The notes below the pieces were generated by a model that made no database searches, had not been told where the DNA came from, and saw only the letters and a list, made by a program, of their open reading frames with translations. Shown piece by piece: positions 9,171 through 17,464 of a stretch of DNA of 64,000 nucleotides (the first letter of the stretch is position 1; the number at the start of each line of letters is the position of its first letter). Made by a program: the position numbers and the translations under genes. The stretch comes from DATJLY01 sp963773665 (lineage in GTDB: Bacteria > Pseudomonadota > Alphaproteobacteria > ATCC43930 > CGMCC-115725): contig CAVZBZ010000001.1 in the NCBI GenBank assembly GCA_963773665.1, positions 1,116,001-1,180,000 of the forward strand. The letters run 5' to 3'.

Positions 9171-10223
9171 GAGCGGGATTGTTTTGGCCGGAGTTGATTG
9201 GGGATTCCCGAATCGGGGGCGTTTCTGATTCAACATGCTGGCTGGGCGAAGGGGGCCGGCATGAATGGCAAAACCTTATTCGATGGATCTTCGCGAGCGG
9301 GTTGTTGCGGCGGTCGAGAACGAGGGGCTGTCGCGGCATGAAGCGGCGTCGCGGTTCGGGGTTGGCGTGAGCACGGCGATCGCCTGGGTGCGGCGCTTCC
9401 GGGAGACGGGGAGCGTGGTGCCGGGACAGATGGGCGGGCACAAGCCGAAGGCGATCCGGGACGAGCATGAGGTTTGGCTGCGCGAGCGCATTCGCGAGCG
9501 CGATTTCACTTTGCGCGGGCTTGTCCGCGAACTCGCCGGGCGCGGCCTCAAGGCCGATTACACCGCGGTCTGGACGTTCGTTCACGCCGAGGAGTTGAGC
9601 TTCAAAAAAAACCGTGCTCGCCAGCGAACAGGATCGCCCCGACGTGGCGAGACGGCGAGCGCAGTGGAAAGCGCGTCAGAGGCGGATTGAACCGGCGCGC
9701 CTGGTCTTCATCGATGAGACCTGGACCAAGGACAACATGGCCCCGCTCCGGGGATGGGGACCGCGCGGCCGGCGGCTGCGCGCCAAGGTGCCGCAGGCGC
9801 GCTGGAAGACCATGACCTTCCTGGCCGCGCTGCGGCACGATCGTATCGACGCGCCCTGGCTGCTCGATGCCCCGATCAACGGCCAGACCTTCCGGACCTA
9901 TGTCGAGAAGGTTCTCGTCCCGACCCTGAGACCGGGCGACATCGTCATCATGGACAATCTCGGCAGCCACAAGGGACGCGCCGTCCGTCACGCCATCCGT
10001 GCCGTCGGCGCCAAGCTCATCCTCCTGCCGAAATACTCGCCCGACCTCAACCCCATCGAACAGCTCTTCGCCAAGCTCAAACACTTGCTGCGCAAAACCG
10101 CCGCGCGAAGCTTCGACGCCGTGACCGAAGCCATCGGACAGCTTCTCGGCAGCTTCACGCCGCAAGAATGCTCAAACTACTTCAGCAACTCCGGATATGG
10201 TCCCGCCTAATTCAATCCCGCTC
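9171..10223 (+). mobile_element. IS630-family insertion sequence, complete
   Basis: The element is 1,053 bp. Its ends are GAGCGGGATTG at 9171-9181 and CAATCCCGCTC at 10213-10223, perfect terminal inverted repeats flanked by TA on both sides, the target duplication typical of IS630. Because the flanking bases are C and G, the visible match extends to CTAG at both ends. A second shared block, CCGGAGTTG, occurs inside each end at different distances. It encodes one DDE transposase in two overlapping frames. Confidence 0.88.
9265..10210 (+). CDS. IS630-type DDE transposase, two frames joined at an A8 run
   Basis: The first frame (9265-9690) begins MAKPYSMDLRERVV and holds the N-terminal helix-turn-helix (SRHEAASRFGVGVSTAIAWV). 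The second frame (9614-10210) holds the DDE catalytic core: LVFIDETW, VIMDNLGSHKG and LNPIEQLFAKLK. The frames meet at eight A residues (9604-9611). A +1 shift, or loss of one A through transcriptional slippage, gives continuous SFKKTVLASEQDRPDVARRR. Frameshifting or slippage on such A-runs is known for this family, so the element may be active, but a base-calling error cannot be excluded given the other one-base insertions here. Confidence 0.85.
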
Positions 10224-10648
10224 TAGTATTCGATGTGCAGCGTCACCCGAGTGTCGCCCGCGCCGGCGAGGAAGGCCGCGTCGCTGAAGCACGGCCGCGA
10301 CACGATGGCGCGGATGCCGTTCGACAGCGCATAGCCCTCGACCGGGTAGCCGATGAAATTGGTGTCGAGCTTGCCGTTCGCGTTCTCGTCGTGATAGGCG
10401 CCGAGGGCGTAGCGGCCGGGTTGCACCGCGAACGTGACGGTGACCGGCTTGACGTTCGCCTTCACCTTGAGGTGCTGGTCGGAATGGTCGCCGTCCGGAA
10501 ACTCATCGGCGCGCGAGAAGAGGGCGACATAGAGATCGCCCTTGGCGCTCTTGAGGCCGTCGATCGTGACCACGATCCGCGCCGCCTGGGCCTCGCCCGC
10601 CCAAAGCGCGGCAAGGACGGCTGCCGTGGCGAGGAGGGCGCGCGGCAT
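10223..10648 (-). CDS. DUF2141 domain secreted protein
   Basis: A 141-residue exported protein with a clear signal peptide (MPRALLATAAVLAALWAGEAQA) and a transthyretin-like beta-sandwich of the DUF2141 family. The typical AYHDENANGKLDTNFIGYPVEGYALS stretch is present in two adjacent pieces (about residues 88-113). The function of the family is not established. The ATG at 10648 has an AAAGG upstream; the longer reading from 10729 would bury the signal peptide. The stop codon TAG (10225-10223) spans the TA target duplication and the first base of the IS630 element, so the insertion kept the protein intact but cut the gene off from the nearby terminator. Confidence 0.85.
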   Translation of the reverse strand: MPRALLATAAVLAALWAGEAQAARIVVTIDGLKSAKGDLYVALFSRADEFPDGDHSDQHLKVKANVKPVTVTFAVQPGRYALGAYHDENANGKLDTNFIGYPVEGYALSNGIRAIVSRPCFSDAAFLAGAGDTRVTLHIEY

Positions 10649-10724
10649 GGGCAACCTTTCGCAAAATGGCAGTGCCAGACCACGATAACGGCGGTGCGGC
10701 GGATTTAGCAAAAATTTTAGGCGA

Positions 10725-10740
10725 TTCACCGGGAATTAAC
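10725..10740 (+). promoter_or_regulatory. CtrA-like box (TTCA-N7-TTAAC)
   Basis: The element has one mismatch to the alphaproteobacterial CtrA consensus TTAA-N7-TTAAC. It lies between the divergent DUF2141 gene and a 46-residue membrane protein gene, 44 bases before the latter's start. Motif match only. Confidence 0.35.
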
Positions 10741-10784
10741 CCGCGGCGGCCAAGCTCACCGGACGCTCACAAAAGGGGCCTGAT

Positions 10785-10925
10785 ATGAAAGCCCGCGCCG
10801 AGACCCTGATCGAGACCGAAATCGCCGAGCCCATCCGCGGCTGGGGCCCGGGGCTCATCCTCGCTTCGCTCGTCTCGTGGGCCGTCGTGATCGAAGCGGT
10901 GCGGCTCATCGCCGCGTTGATCTGA
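10785..10925 (+). CDS. Small membrane protein, 46 residues
   Basis: A short gene with an ATG preceded by AAAAGGGG at seven bases. The product has a charged N-terminal half and one hydrophobic helix (about residues 20-44: WGPGLILASLVSWAVVIEAV and on). It lies alone between divergent DUF2141 and the convergent sugar transferase gene. No family is recognised. The ribosome site, hydrophobic pattern and lack of a competing frame support it as a real small gene. Confidence 0.55.
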   Translation: MKARAETLIETEIAEPIRGWGPGLILASLVSWAVVIEAVRLIAALI

Positions 10926-10931
10926 AGCGCC

Positions 10932-12335
10932 TCAGCGCGCGCCCTCGTGGAAGAGGACGACGCGCACGGTCTGCACCAGGATCAAAAAATCCAGGAACAG
11001 GGTGCGGTTCTTCACGTAGTAAAGGTCGTAGGCGAGTTTCTGGCGCGCGTCGTCGAGCGAGGCGCCATAGGGATAGTTCACCTGCGCCCAGCCGGTGATG
11101 CCCGGCTTCACCGAATGCCGTTCGCGATAGAACGGGATGCTCTTCGCCAGCTCGTCGACGAAATAGGGCCGCTCCGGCCGCGGCCCGACGAAGCTCATGT
11201 CGCCCCTCAGCACGTTGACGAGCTGCGGCAATTCATCGACCCGGAACTGCCGTAGCACTGCCCCGACCCGCGTCGTGCGCGGGTCGTCGTTGCGCGCCCA
11301 TTGCGGCGCGCCCCGCTCGGCGTCGCGCCGCATGCTGCGGAACTTGAGGAGCGTGAACAGCCGCCCGTCGCGCCCGACCCGCTCCTGGCGATAGAGCACG
11401 GGCGCGCCGTCCTCGAGGATGATCGCAAGCGCTGCGAGCAGCATGACCGGCAGCACGAACAGCAAAAGCACGAAGGCGACGGCGAGATCGAAGGCGCGCT
11501 TGGCCGCGTCGATGAGCCGCCCCTGGCGGAATCCATCCGAGAAGATGAGCCAGCTCGGCTGCAGCGAAGCGAGATCCACTTTCCGCGTCTCGCGCTCCCA
11601 GAAGGTCAGGTAATCGACCACGTTGATGCCGGCGATCTTGCAATGGAGAAGCTGCAGCACCGGCATGCCGCGGCGCTCGTCGGTCGCGACCACGACCTCG
11701 CGCGCGCTCGCTTCGCGCGCCGCCCGCATCAGCGCGTATTCATCCTCGGTGCGGTCGAGATCGAGCTTCGCGCCCATGACGATGCGGAGATCGCCGCAGG
11801 CATGGACGAAGCCCATCGCCCGGAACGAGCGCGCCGATCCGCGCCTGATGTGGTCGGCGATCCGGCCCGCCTTGACGCCGGTGCCGAGCACCAGGACCGG
11901 GCGGCGGAAACGCTCGCTGTCGGCATGGCGGAGAAAGAGGGTGCGCGTCGCCAGCACCGCCGCCATCCAGGCGAAAGCGGCCTTGAGGCACCATTCGGCC
12001 CAGCCGCCCTGGGCGCCCTCGAGCACGTCGCGCGAGAGCGCGAGCGCCGCCACCGTGGCGAGCGGCAGGAGCAGCAGCAGCGCCGCCGCCGCCTTCACCG
12101 CCATGAGGCGCGGATCGAGGAAGACGTCGTGGTGATAGAGCCCGACCGCCACCATGGCGAGGATGGCAAGCCCGGCCACGCCCAGCGAGACCTGCGCCGG
12201 CGCCAGCGCGAGACGGAATGCCACCGCCTCGGCCGGGGCGTTGACGAGGTAGAAGGCAAGCGCCAGCAGCGCCGCCTCGCACAGGCCGAGCGCAAGCGCC
12301 GGTGCCGGCACGAAATGTCCGAAGATGCGCAACAT
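10932..12335 (-). CDS. XrtA/PEP-CTERM-type polyprenyl-phosphate sugar transferase
   Basis: A 467-residue membrane enzyme that would transfer a sugar-phosphate from a nucleotide sugar to undecaprenyl phosphate, starting an exopolysaccharide repeat. The N-terminal half has about four membrane helices and a CoA-binding-like domain (VLVLGTGVKAGRIADHI). A further helix leads into the bacterial sugar transferase domain with KFRSMRRDAE, RVDELPQLVNVLRGDMSFVG, GPRPERP and KPGITGWAQVNYPYG. The beginning (MLRIFGHFVP) and end (VVLFHEGAR) resemble the XrtA/PEP-CTERM-associated subgroup TIGR03013. The ATG at 12335 is preferred over a TTG at 12374. No other EPS genes are adjacent. Confidence 0.88.
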   Translation of the reverse strand: MLRIFGHFVPAPALALGLCEAALLALAFYLVNAPAEAVAFRLALAPAQVSLGVAGLAILAMVAVGLYHHDVFLDPRLMAVKAAAALLLLLPLATVAALALSRDVLEGAQGGWAEWCLKAAFAWMAAVLATRTLFLRHADSERFRRPVLVLGTGVKAGRIADHIRRGSARSFRAMGFVHACGDLRIVMGAKLDLDRTEDEYALMRAAREASAREVVVATDERRGMPVLQLLHCKIAGINVVDYLTFWERETRKVDLASLQPSWLIFSDGFRQGRLIDAAKRAFDLAVAFVLLLFVLPVMLLAALAIILEDGAPVLYRQERVGRDGRLFTLLKFRSMRRDAERGAPQWARNDDPRTTRVGAVLRQFRVDELPQLVNVLRGDMSFVGPRPERPYFVDELAKSIPFYRERHSVKPGITGWAQVNYPYGASLDDARQKLAYDLYYVKNRTLFLDFLILVQTVRVVLFHEGAR

Positions 12336-12499
12336 GCCCGTGTTTTTTAGCGCGAGAAGGTTGCCAAACTGCAAAAGCCGGCCGTTCCCGGGGCCCGCCG
12401 CGGCCTCGGCCCCCCGGAAACCGGCCCTGGCTCGGCGGCTTTCGCCGCTGACCGGCTATTCCTCTTGCGCGCGGGCGACGGCGACGGCGGCGGCGCCGT

Positions 12500-12694
12500 T
12501 CACAGGTTCGAAGTCGTCCGAAACGGGGTGCCGTTGCCGTTCTCGCGCTCGACATCCGTCGCGAGCCGATCGAGATCGGCGGCGAGCGCAAGGAACCGTT
12601 CGACGATGCCGCCGTCGCCTGTGAGCGCGGCGGCGCCACGACACTGGATCGCCATGCGCCGCAAGGTCTTGCCGTCCGGCTTCCTAACTACCAT
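12500..12694 (-). CDS. Small hypothetical protein downstream of a CheY-like gene
   Basis: A 64-residue, mostly helical, charged protein (LRRMAIQCRGAAALT, then FLALAADLDRLATDVE). The pattern resembles short helical proteins common in Rhizobiales that lack a known role. It overlaps the 3' end of the response-regulator gene by 11 bases, suggesting a shared transcript. It could still be a chance frame. Confidence 0.45.
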   Translation of the reverse strand: MVVRKPDGKTLRRMAIQCRGAAALTGDGGIVERFLALAADLDRLATDVERENGNGTPFRTTSNL

Positions 12695-13058
12695 CGGCGT
12701 CGCCTTTGGGCTTCGCCATCACCCGGGTGACTTCGTTTTGGAATTTCTCCAGGCGAAACGGCTTGCCGATGAAATCTCGCGGCCCGCCTTCCATGCTGTC
12801 CTTGATCTCTTCGTAAGCGGACATCAGCAGCGTCGGCACGCCGAGAGACCGCGCGTGATCGGCGAGCCGATGGCCGGTCTCGAACATGGTCTCGTCGGCA
12901 ATGAGCAGGTCCACATCCGATCGGGCCAGAACACGCTGCACCTCCGCGCCGCTGGAGCAGGCGGACACACGGTAACCCAGCGTCTCGAGATAGGAGCCCA
13001 ACATTTCGCGGACGTCATAGTCATGGTCCGCGACGAGTATGTGTCGAAACTTCATCAT
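12684..13058 (-). CDS. Single-domain CheY-like response regulator
   Basis: A 124-residue receiver domain without an output domain. The acidic pocket is in VADHDYD, the likely phosphoacceptor aspartate in DLLIADETM, the switch Ser in LLMSAYEE and the invariant Lys in FIGKPF. Start choice: tandem ATGs at 13058 and 13055; upstream residues of the longer reading are not receiver-like. It probably acts in a phosphorelay with a distant kinase. The nearest gene upstream in transcription is unrelated, and the sugar transferase follows downstream, so control of polysaccharide output is possible but unproven. Confidence 0.8.
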   Translation of the reverse strand: MMKFRHILVADHDYDVREMLGSYLETLGYRVSACSSGAEVQRVLARSDVDLLIADETMFETGHRLADHARSLGVPTLLMSAYEEIKDSMEGGPRDFIGKPFRLEKFQNEVTRVMAKPKGDADGS

Positions 13059-13244
13059 AGGCGACCCCGCAAGATCAGGCGGGAGTGCGCGGTGCCCTTT
13101 TTGGAATGGGGCTAGCGTGTCTCTCAGCCATCGGCGCCCAAAGCCGTTGCCGACGATAAGAAACAATATACGCGCGCGCCGTAGCCTTGCGAGTCGAGTC
13201 CGCGCGATTCAATCGCTGCTTTCCACGCCGCGCGGAATCGAACG

Positions 13245-14354
13245 TCACGCGCGCTTTTCGAGCGCTCCGAGCACGGTATCGCCCATCGCCGTCGTGGAGA
13301 CGCGGCGTTTGCCGGGCTCCATGATGTCGCCGGTGCGGGCACCCCCTTCGAGCGCGGCAAGCACCGCGCCTTCGAGCAGCTTCGCCTCGTCCTCGAGGTC
13401 GAAGGAATAGCGCAGCATCATGGCGAGCGAGAGGATGGAGGCGAGCGGGTTCGCGGCGTCTTGGCCGGCGATGTCGGGCGCGCTGCCGTGCACCGGTTCG
13501 TAAAGGGCGCGGCGGCGGCCGCTCTTGTCCGGCGCGCCGAGCGAGGCCGAGGGCAGCATGCCGAGCGATCCCGTCAGCATCGCGGCGCAGTCCGACAAAA
13601 GGTCGCCGAACAGATTGTCGGTGACGATCACGTCGAACTGCTTGGGGTTGCGCACGAGCTGCATCGCGCAATTGTCGGCGTACATGTGCGACAGCGCGAC
13701 GTCGGGGAATTCCTCGCGGCCGAGCTTCGTCACCTCCTCGCGCCACAGCACGCCCGATTCCATCACGTTCGCCTTCTCGACCGAGCAGAGCCGGCGCTGG
13801 CGCTTTTGCGCGAGCTCGAAGGCGACACGCGCGACGCGGCGGATCTCGCCGGTCGTATAGACTTGCGTGTTGACGCCGCGGCGCTCGCCGTTGGGGAGAT
13901 TGGTGATGCCGCGCGGCTCGCCGAAATAGACCCCGCCGGTCAGCTCCCGGATGATGAGCATGTCGAGCCCGTCGATCACCTCGGGTTTCAGGGTCGAGGC
14001 GCCAATGAGCGGCTTGAACACCAGGGCGGGCCGCAGGTTGGCGAACAGCTCCATGTCCTTCCTGAGGCGCAGGAGGCCGCGCTCGGGCTTTTGGGCGAAC
14101 GGCAGATTGTCCCATTTGGGCCCGCCGACCGCGCCCAGCAGCACCGCGTCCGCCTCCTGCGCGCGGCGCATCGCGTCGTCGGTCAGGGGCGTGCCGTATT
14201 TGTCGATGGCGCAGCCGCCGACGAGGTCTTCGCTCACGTCAAAGCTGGCGATGCGGCGCTTGTCGAACCATTCGACGACGCGCGCCACCTGGCGCATCAC
14301 CTCGGGCCCGATGCCGTCGCCCGGCAGGAGAAGAAGCTTGCGATTGGCCGGCAT
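13245..14354 (-). CDS. leuB: 3-isopropylmalate dehydrogenase
   Basis: A 369-residue NAD-dependent decarboxylating dehydrogenase of leucine synthesis, oxidising 3-isopropylmalate to 2-oxoisocaproate in the cytosol. Visible marks are LLLPGDGIGPEV at the start, the LLGAVGGPKW segment, RELTGGVYFGEPRG, the metal site DNLFGDLLSDCAA, and the NAD-site PVHGSAPDIAGQDAANP. Length is normal. The start lies one base after the leuD stop, so leuD-leuB form an operon. Confidence 0.97.
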   Translation of the reverse strand: MPANRKLLLLPGDGIGPEVMRQVARVVEWFDKRRIASFDVSEDLVGGCAIDKYGTPLTDDAMRRAQEADAVLLGAVGGPKWDNLPFAQKPERGLLRLRKDMELFANLRPALVFKPLIGASTLKPEVIDGLDMLIIRELTGGVYFGEPRGITNLPNGERRGVNTQVYTTGEIRRVARVAFELAQKRQRRLCSVEKANVMESGVLWREEVTKLGREEFPDVALSHMYADNCAMQLVRNPKQFDVIVTDNLFGDLLSDCAAMLTGSLGMLPSASLGAPDKSGRRRALYEPVHGSAPDIAGQDAANPLASILSLAMMLRYSFDLEDEAKLLEGAVLAALEGGARTGDIMEPGKRRVSTTAMGDTVLGALEKRA

Positions 14355-14355
14355 G

Positions 14356-14961
14356 TCAGACCCAGGGCTGCTGCGCGCGGTTCTTGCTCTCGTAGGCGGA
14401 AATCGCCGTTTCCTTCTGCATGGTCAGGCCGATGTCGTCGAGCCCGTTCAACATGCAGTGCTTGCGGAACGGATCGATGTCGAATTTGACGGTCGAGCCG
14501 TCGGGCCGCGTGATGGTCTGCTTTTCGAGATCGATGGTGAGGCGGGCGTTGGCGCCCTTCTCGGCGTCCTCCATCAAAAGCTGCACGGTCGCGGCCGGCA
14601 GCTTGATCGGCAGGACGCCGTTCTGGAAGCAGTTGCCGTAGAAAATATCGGCGAAGGAGGGGGCGATCACGGCGCGGATGCCGAACTGCATGAGCGCCCA
14701 GGGCGCGTGCTCGCGCGAGGAACCGCAGCCGAAATTCTCGCCCGCGACCAGGATCTTGGCGTTGCGGTAGGCCGGCTTGTTGAGGACGAAATCGGGATTC
14801 TCCGAGCCGTCCGGGCGATAGCGCAGGGGCTCGAACAGGAACTTGCCGAAGCCCGTGCGCTTGACCGACTTCAGATGCCGCGCCGGGATGATCTTGTCGG
14901 TATCGATATTGATGGTCGGCAACGGCGCCGCCACACCCTCGAGCACGGTGAACTTGTCCAT
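14356..14961 (-). CDS. leuD: 3-isopropylmalate dehydratase small subunit
   Basis: A 201-residue small subunit that forms the swivel domain of isopropylmalate isomerase with LeuC. Family signs are PTINIDTDKIIPARHLK near the N terminus, FGCGSSREHAPWAL in the middle and NGLDDIGLTM near the end. The gene is adjacent to leuB but separated from leuC by a higBA pair and a small membrane gene. The extended higA frame overlaps its first 91 bases in another frame. Confidence 0.97.
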   Translation of the reverse strand: MDKFTVLEGVAAPLPTINIDTDKIIPARHLKSVKRTGFGKFLFEPLRYRPDGSENPDFVLNKPAYRNAKILVAGENFGCGSSREHAPWALMQFGIRAVIAPSFADIFYGNCFQNGVLPIKLPAATVQLLMEDAEKGANARLTIDLEKQTITRPDGSTVKFDIDPFRKHCMLNGLDDIGLTMQKETAISAYESKNRAQQPWV

Positions 14962-15356
14962 GTCCGTTCCTTGCGATTCCGCCGATGGTTAGCCCGCCGC
15001 CCGGCCCAAGGCAAGACGGCGCGCGGCGCGTTCGTCAGGCCGCCTTGTGTGTTGGAATCCGGCTGACGTTCCTTCGAAAGCCGCCGTTCCGCGTCCCAGA
15101 GATCATAGTCGCGCTGCAGCGCGAGCCAGAGGTGCGCGCCATTACCGCACCACTTGCCGAGCCGCACCGCCATGTCCGCCGAAACCGGCAACTTCTCGGC
15201 GAGGATGCCGTGCACGAGCTGCCGCGACACGCCCAGTTCGCCCGCCGCCTTCGTCACGGAAATCTTTAGCGCCGGCAAAACATCGAGCCTCAGGATCGAG
15301 CCCGGATGCGGCGGCTGCATCTTGGGCGACTTTTTCAGCTTGTATTCACGCGGCAT
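14871..15356 (-). CDS. higA: HigA-type antitoxin, 3' end frameshifted
   Basis: The first ~95 residues are a classic HigA antitoxin with an Xre-like helix-turn-helix: HPGSILRLDVLPALKISVTK, AGELGVSRQLVHGILAEK, then DMAVRLGKWCGNGAHLWLALQ and YDLWDAERRLSK. It would neutralise HigB and repress its own operon. As read, the frame continues to 14871 with a non-homologous Arg/Ser-rich tail running into leuD. Dropping one C at 15071/15072 gives the usual ending (RIPTHKAA, stop at 15035-15037) and a 106-residue protein, the family's normal size. The start is 11 bases after the toxin gene. Confidence 0.82.
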   Translation of the reverse strand: MPREYKLKKSPKMQPPHPGSILRLDVLPALKISVTKAAGELGVSRQLVHGILAEKLPVSADMAVRLGKWCGNGAHLWLALQRDYDLWDAERRLSKERQPDSNTQGGLTNAPRAVLPWAGRRANHRRNRKERTWTSSPCSRVWRRRCRPSISIPTRSSRRGI

Positions 15357-15367
15357 TACAATCGTCC

Positions 15368-15643
15368 TCAATGATACTGCTCCAGATCCACGCGCACGGC
15401 ATCGCCGTCGCTCCATTCGAATGTGATCCGCCAGGGTCCGTTGACGGCAATCGCATGGCGAACCGGCCTCGTGTGCAACGGATGTAGCCGCCACCCCGGC
15501 ACGCGAAGGTCATCGAGAACCTTCGCCCGGTGCAGCGCCTGAAGCCTGGGCTTGATGCGTTCCACGAGATCATGGCGAATTCCGCGTGGATCATCGTCGG
15601 CGAAAAGATCGCGCAAAGCTTTGCTGCGGAAGCTGCGGATCAC
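15368..15643 (-). CDS. higB: HigB/RelE-type mRNA interferase toxin
   Basis: A 91-residue RelE-superfamily toxin of the HigB branch, likely cutting mRNA at the ribosome. Family marks are the N-terminal VIRSFRSKALRDLF, the central VPGWRLHPL, and the C-terminal AVNGPWRITFEW...VDLEQYH with conserved Asn, Arg and His. The GTG at 15643 fits the family start; a TTG at 15664 would lengthen it by seven residues and overlap the palindrome at 15653-15663. Toxin-first order with the antitoxin second is the hig pattern. Confidence 0.85.
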   Translation of the reverse strand: MIRSFRSKALRDLFADDDPRGIRHDLVERIKPRLQALHRAKVLDDLRVPGWRLHPLHTRPVRHAIAVNGPWRITFEWSDGDAVRVDLEQYH

Positions 15644-15652
15644 GCGGATGAC

Positions 15653-15663
15653 TGTAAAATACA
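15653..15663 (-). promoter_or_regulatory. Probable HigA operator
   Basis: TGTA-AAA-TACA is a short palindrome ten bases before the higB start, within an AT-rich promoter-like stretch. HigA proteins commonly bind such palindromes to repress their operon. Motif and position only. Confidence 0.5.
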
Positions 15664-15755
15664 ATTAGACAGATCGCAAGCGCCCGCGCGTACCACGGGC
15701 GGCGCACGGGCGCCGCCGCCTTGCACTCGCCGCCGTCCAAGCCCACATCGAGAGC

Positions 15756-16046
15756 ATGTGGAATGATGACAGAGACCGGCCGCGACAGCCGGTTGCGGAG
15801 CCGGAGATTCTTCCGCCCGACCGCGCCGGTCCGAGGCGGCAGGACCAGGTGTGGGTGCAGCAGCGCGTGTTCGTGGCGCGGCCGGGGCCGCTCGGCATGG
15901 CGCTGGCGCTCCTAGGTTTGGCGGCGTTCGCGGCGGCCGGCATCGTGCTCTTCCTCGGCCTCTTTCTTTTCCTGCTGCCGGCGCTTGGCGTGATGGTGGC
16001 GGCGTTCATCCTCGCCGCGCTGCTGCGCGGGCCGCGCCGCCTCTAG
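15756..16046 (+). CDS. Small two-helix membrane protein
   Basis: A 96-residue protein with a charged, Pro/Arg-rich N-terminal tail (1-45) and a hydrophobic C-terminal half (about 46-91) that can form two membrane helices, ending in GPRRL. No family assigned. It lies between higBA (divergent) and leuC (convergent, one base apart). Confidence 0.6.
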   Translation: MWNDDRDRPRQPVAEPEILPPDRAGPRRQDQVWVQQRVFVARPGPLGMALALLGLAAFAAAGIVLFLGLFLFLLPALGVMVAAFILAALLRGPRRL

Positions 16047-16047
16047 T

Positions 16048-17451
16048 TCAGCCGAGCGTCCGCACGTCCGTGAGGTGCCCCGCGACCGCGGCGGCGGCGG
16101 CCATGGCGGGGCTGACGAGATGGGTGCGCCCGCCGCGGCCCTGGCGGCCCTCGAAATTGCGGTTCGAGGTCGAGGCGCAGCGCTCGCCCGGCTCGAGCCG
16201 GTCGGCGTTCATGGCAAGGCACATCGAGCAGCCGGCCTCGCGCCATTCGAAGCCCGCATCGAGGAAGATGCGGTCGAGTCCTTCCTCTTCCGCCTGATGC
16301 TTGACGAGGCCGGAGCCCGGCACGACGAGCGCATTCACTCCCTTCGCCACCTTGCGCCCCTTGGCGACGGCGGCGGCGGCGCGCAGATCCTCGATCCGGC
16401 TGTTGGTGCAGGAGCCGATGAAGACGCGCTGCACCGCGATCTCGGCGAGCTTCGTGCCCGGCGCGAGGCCCATATATTCGAGCGAGCGCTCGATCGAGCG
16501 GCGCCGGTAGTCGTCCGTCTCGGCGGCCGGGTCGGGCACGGCGCCGGTGATTGGCAGCACGTCCTGCGGGCTCGTGCCCCACGTCACCTGCGGCGCGATG
16601 TCCTTGGCTTCGAGCAGAATTTCGCTGTCGTAGCGCGCGCCGGCGTCGGACGGCAGCGTCTTCCAATAGGCCACCGCCAACTCCCACTTGGCGCCCTTGG
16701 GCGACATCGGCCGGCCCATGAGATACTGGTAGGTTTTCTCGTCGGGCGCGATCAATCCTGCGCGCGCGCCCGCCTCGATCGACATGTTGCACACTGTCAT
16801 GCGGCCTTCGACCGAAAGGCCGCGGATCGTACTGCCGGCATATTCGATGACATGGCCGGTGCCGCCCGCGGTGCCGATCTTGCCGATGATGGCGAGGATC
16901 ATGTCCTTGGCGGCGACGCCGAACGGCAGTTCGCCCTCGACCCGGATCAGCATGTTCTTAGCGCGGCGCTGGATCATGGTCTGCGTCGCCAGCACGTGCT
17001 CGACCTCGGACGTGCCGATGCCGAAGGCAAGGCAGCCGAAGGCGCCGTGCGTCGCGGTGTGGCTGTCGCCGCAGACGAGCGTGGTGCCGGGAAGCGTGAA
17101 GCCCTGTTCCGGCCCGATGATGTGGACGATGCCCTGGCGCACGTCGTTCATGCCGAAATAGTAGGGCAGCGAAAAATCGGCGACGTTCTTCTCCAAGGTC
17201 TCGACCTGGAGGCGCGATTCGGGCTCGGTGATTCCGGCCGAGCGGTCGGTCGTCGGCACGTTGTGGTCGGCAACGACGAGCGTCAGGTCGGGCCGCCGCA
17301 CCGGGCGGTGCGACACGCGCAGGCCCTCGAAAGCCTGCGGGCTCGTCACCTCGTGCACGAGATGGCGGTCGATATAGATGAGACAGGTGCCGTCCTTCTG
17401 CTCGTCGATCAGGTGGCTGTCCCAGATCTTGTCGTAGAGCGTGCGCGCCAT
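16048..17451 (-). CDS. leuC: 3-isopropylmalate dehydratase large subunit
   Basis: A 467-residue aconitase-fold enzyme that isomerises 2- to 3-isopropylmalate, with a 4Fe-4S cluster. Visible motifs are YIDRHLVHEVTSPQAFEGLR near the start, VCGDSHTATHGAFG, and cluster cysteines in FIGSCTNSR and CSMCLAMN, with the RNFEGRQGRGGRTHLVSPA tail. Length is normal. It is transcribed as the last gene after rplS (13-base gap). Confidence 0.97.
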   Translation of the reverse strand: MARTLYDKIWDSHLIDEQKDGTCLIYIDRHLVHEVTSPQAFEGLRVSHRPVRRPDLTLVVADHNVPTTDRSAGITEPESRLQVETLEKNVADFSLPYYFGMNDVRQGIVHIIGPEQGFTLPGTTLVCGDSHTATHGAFGCLAFGIGTSEVEHVLATQTMIQRRAKNMLIRVEGELPFGVAAKDMILAIIGKIGTAGGTGHVIEYAGSTIRGLSVEGRMTVCNMSIEAGARAGLIAPDEKTYQYLMGRPMSPKGAKWELAVAYWKTLPSDAGARYDSEILLEAKDIAPQVTWGTSPQDVLPITGAVPDPAAETDDYRRRSIERSLEYMGLAPGTKLAEIAVQRVFIGSCTNSRIEDLRAAAAVAKGRKVAKGVNALVVPGSGLVKHQAEEEGLDRIFLDAGFEWREAGCSMCLAMNADRLEPGERCASTSNRNFEGRQGRGGRTHLVSPAMAAAAAVAGHLTDVRTLG

Positions 17452-17464
17452 CGTATGCGTCCCC

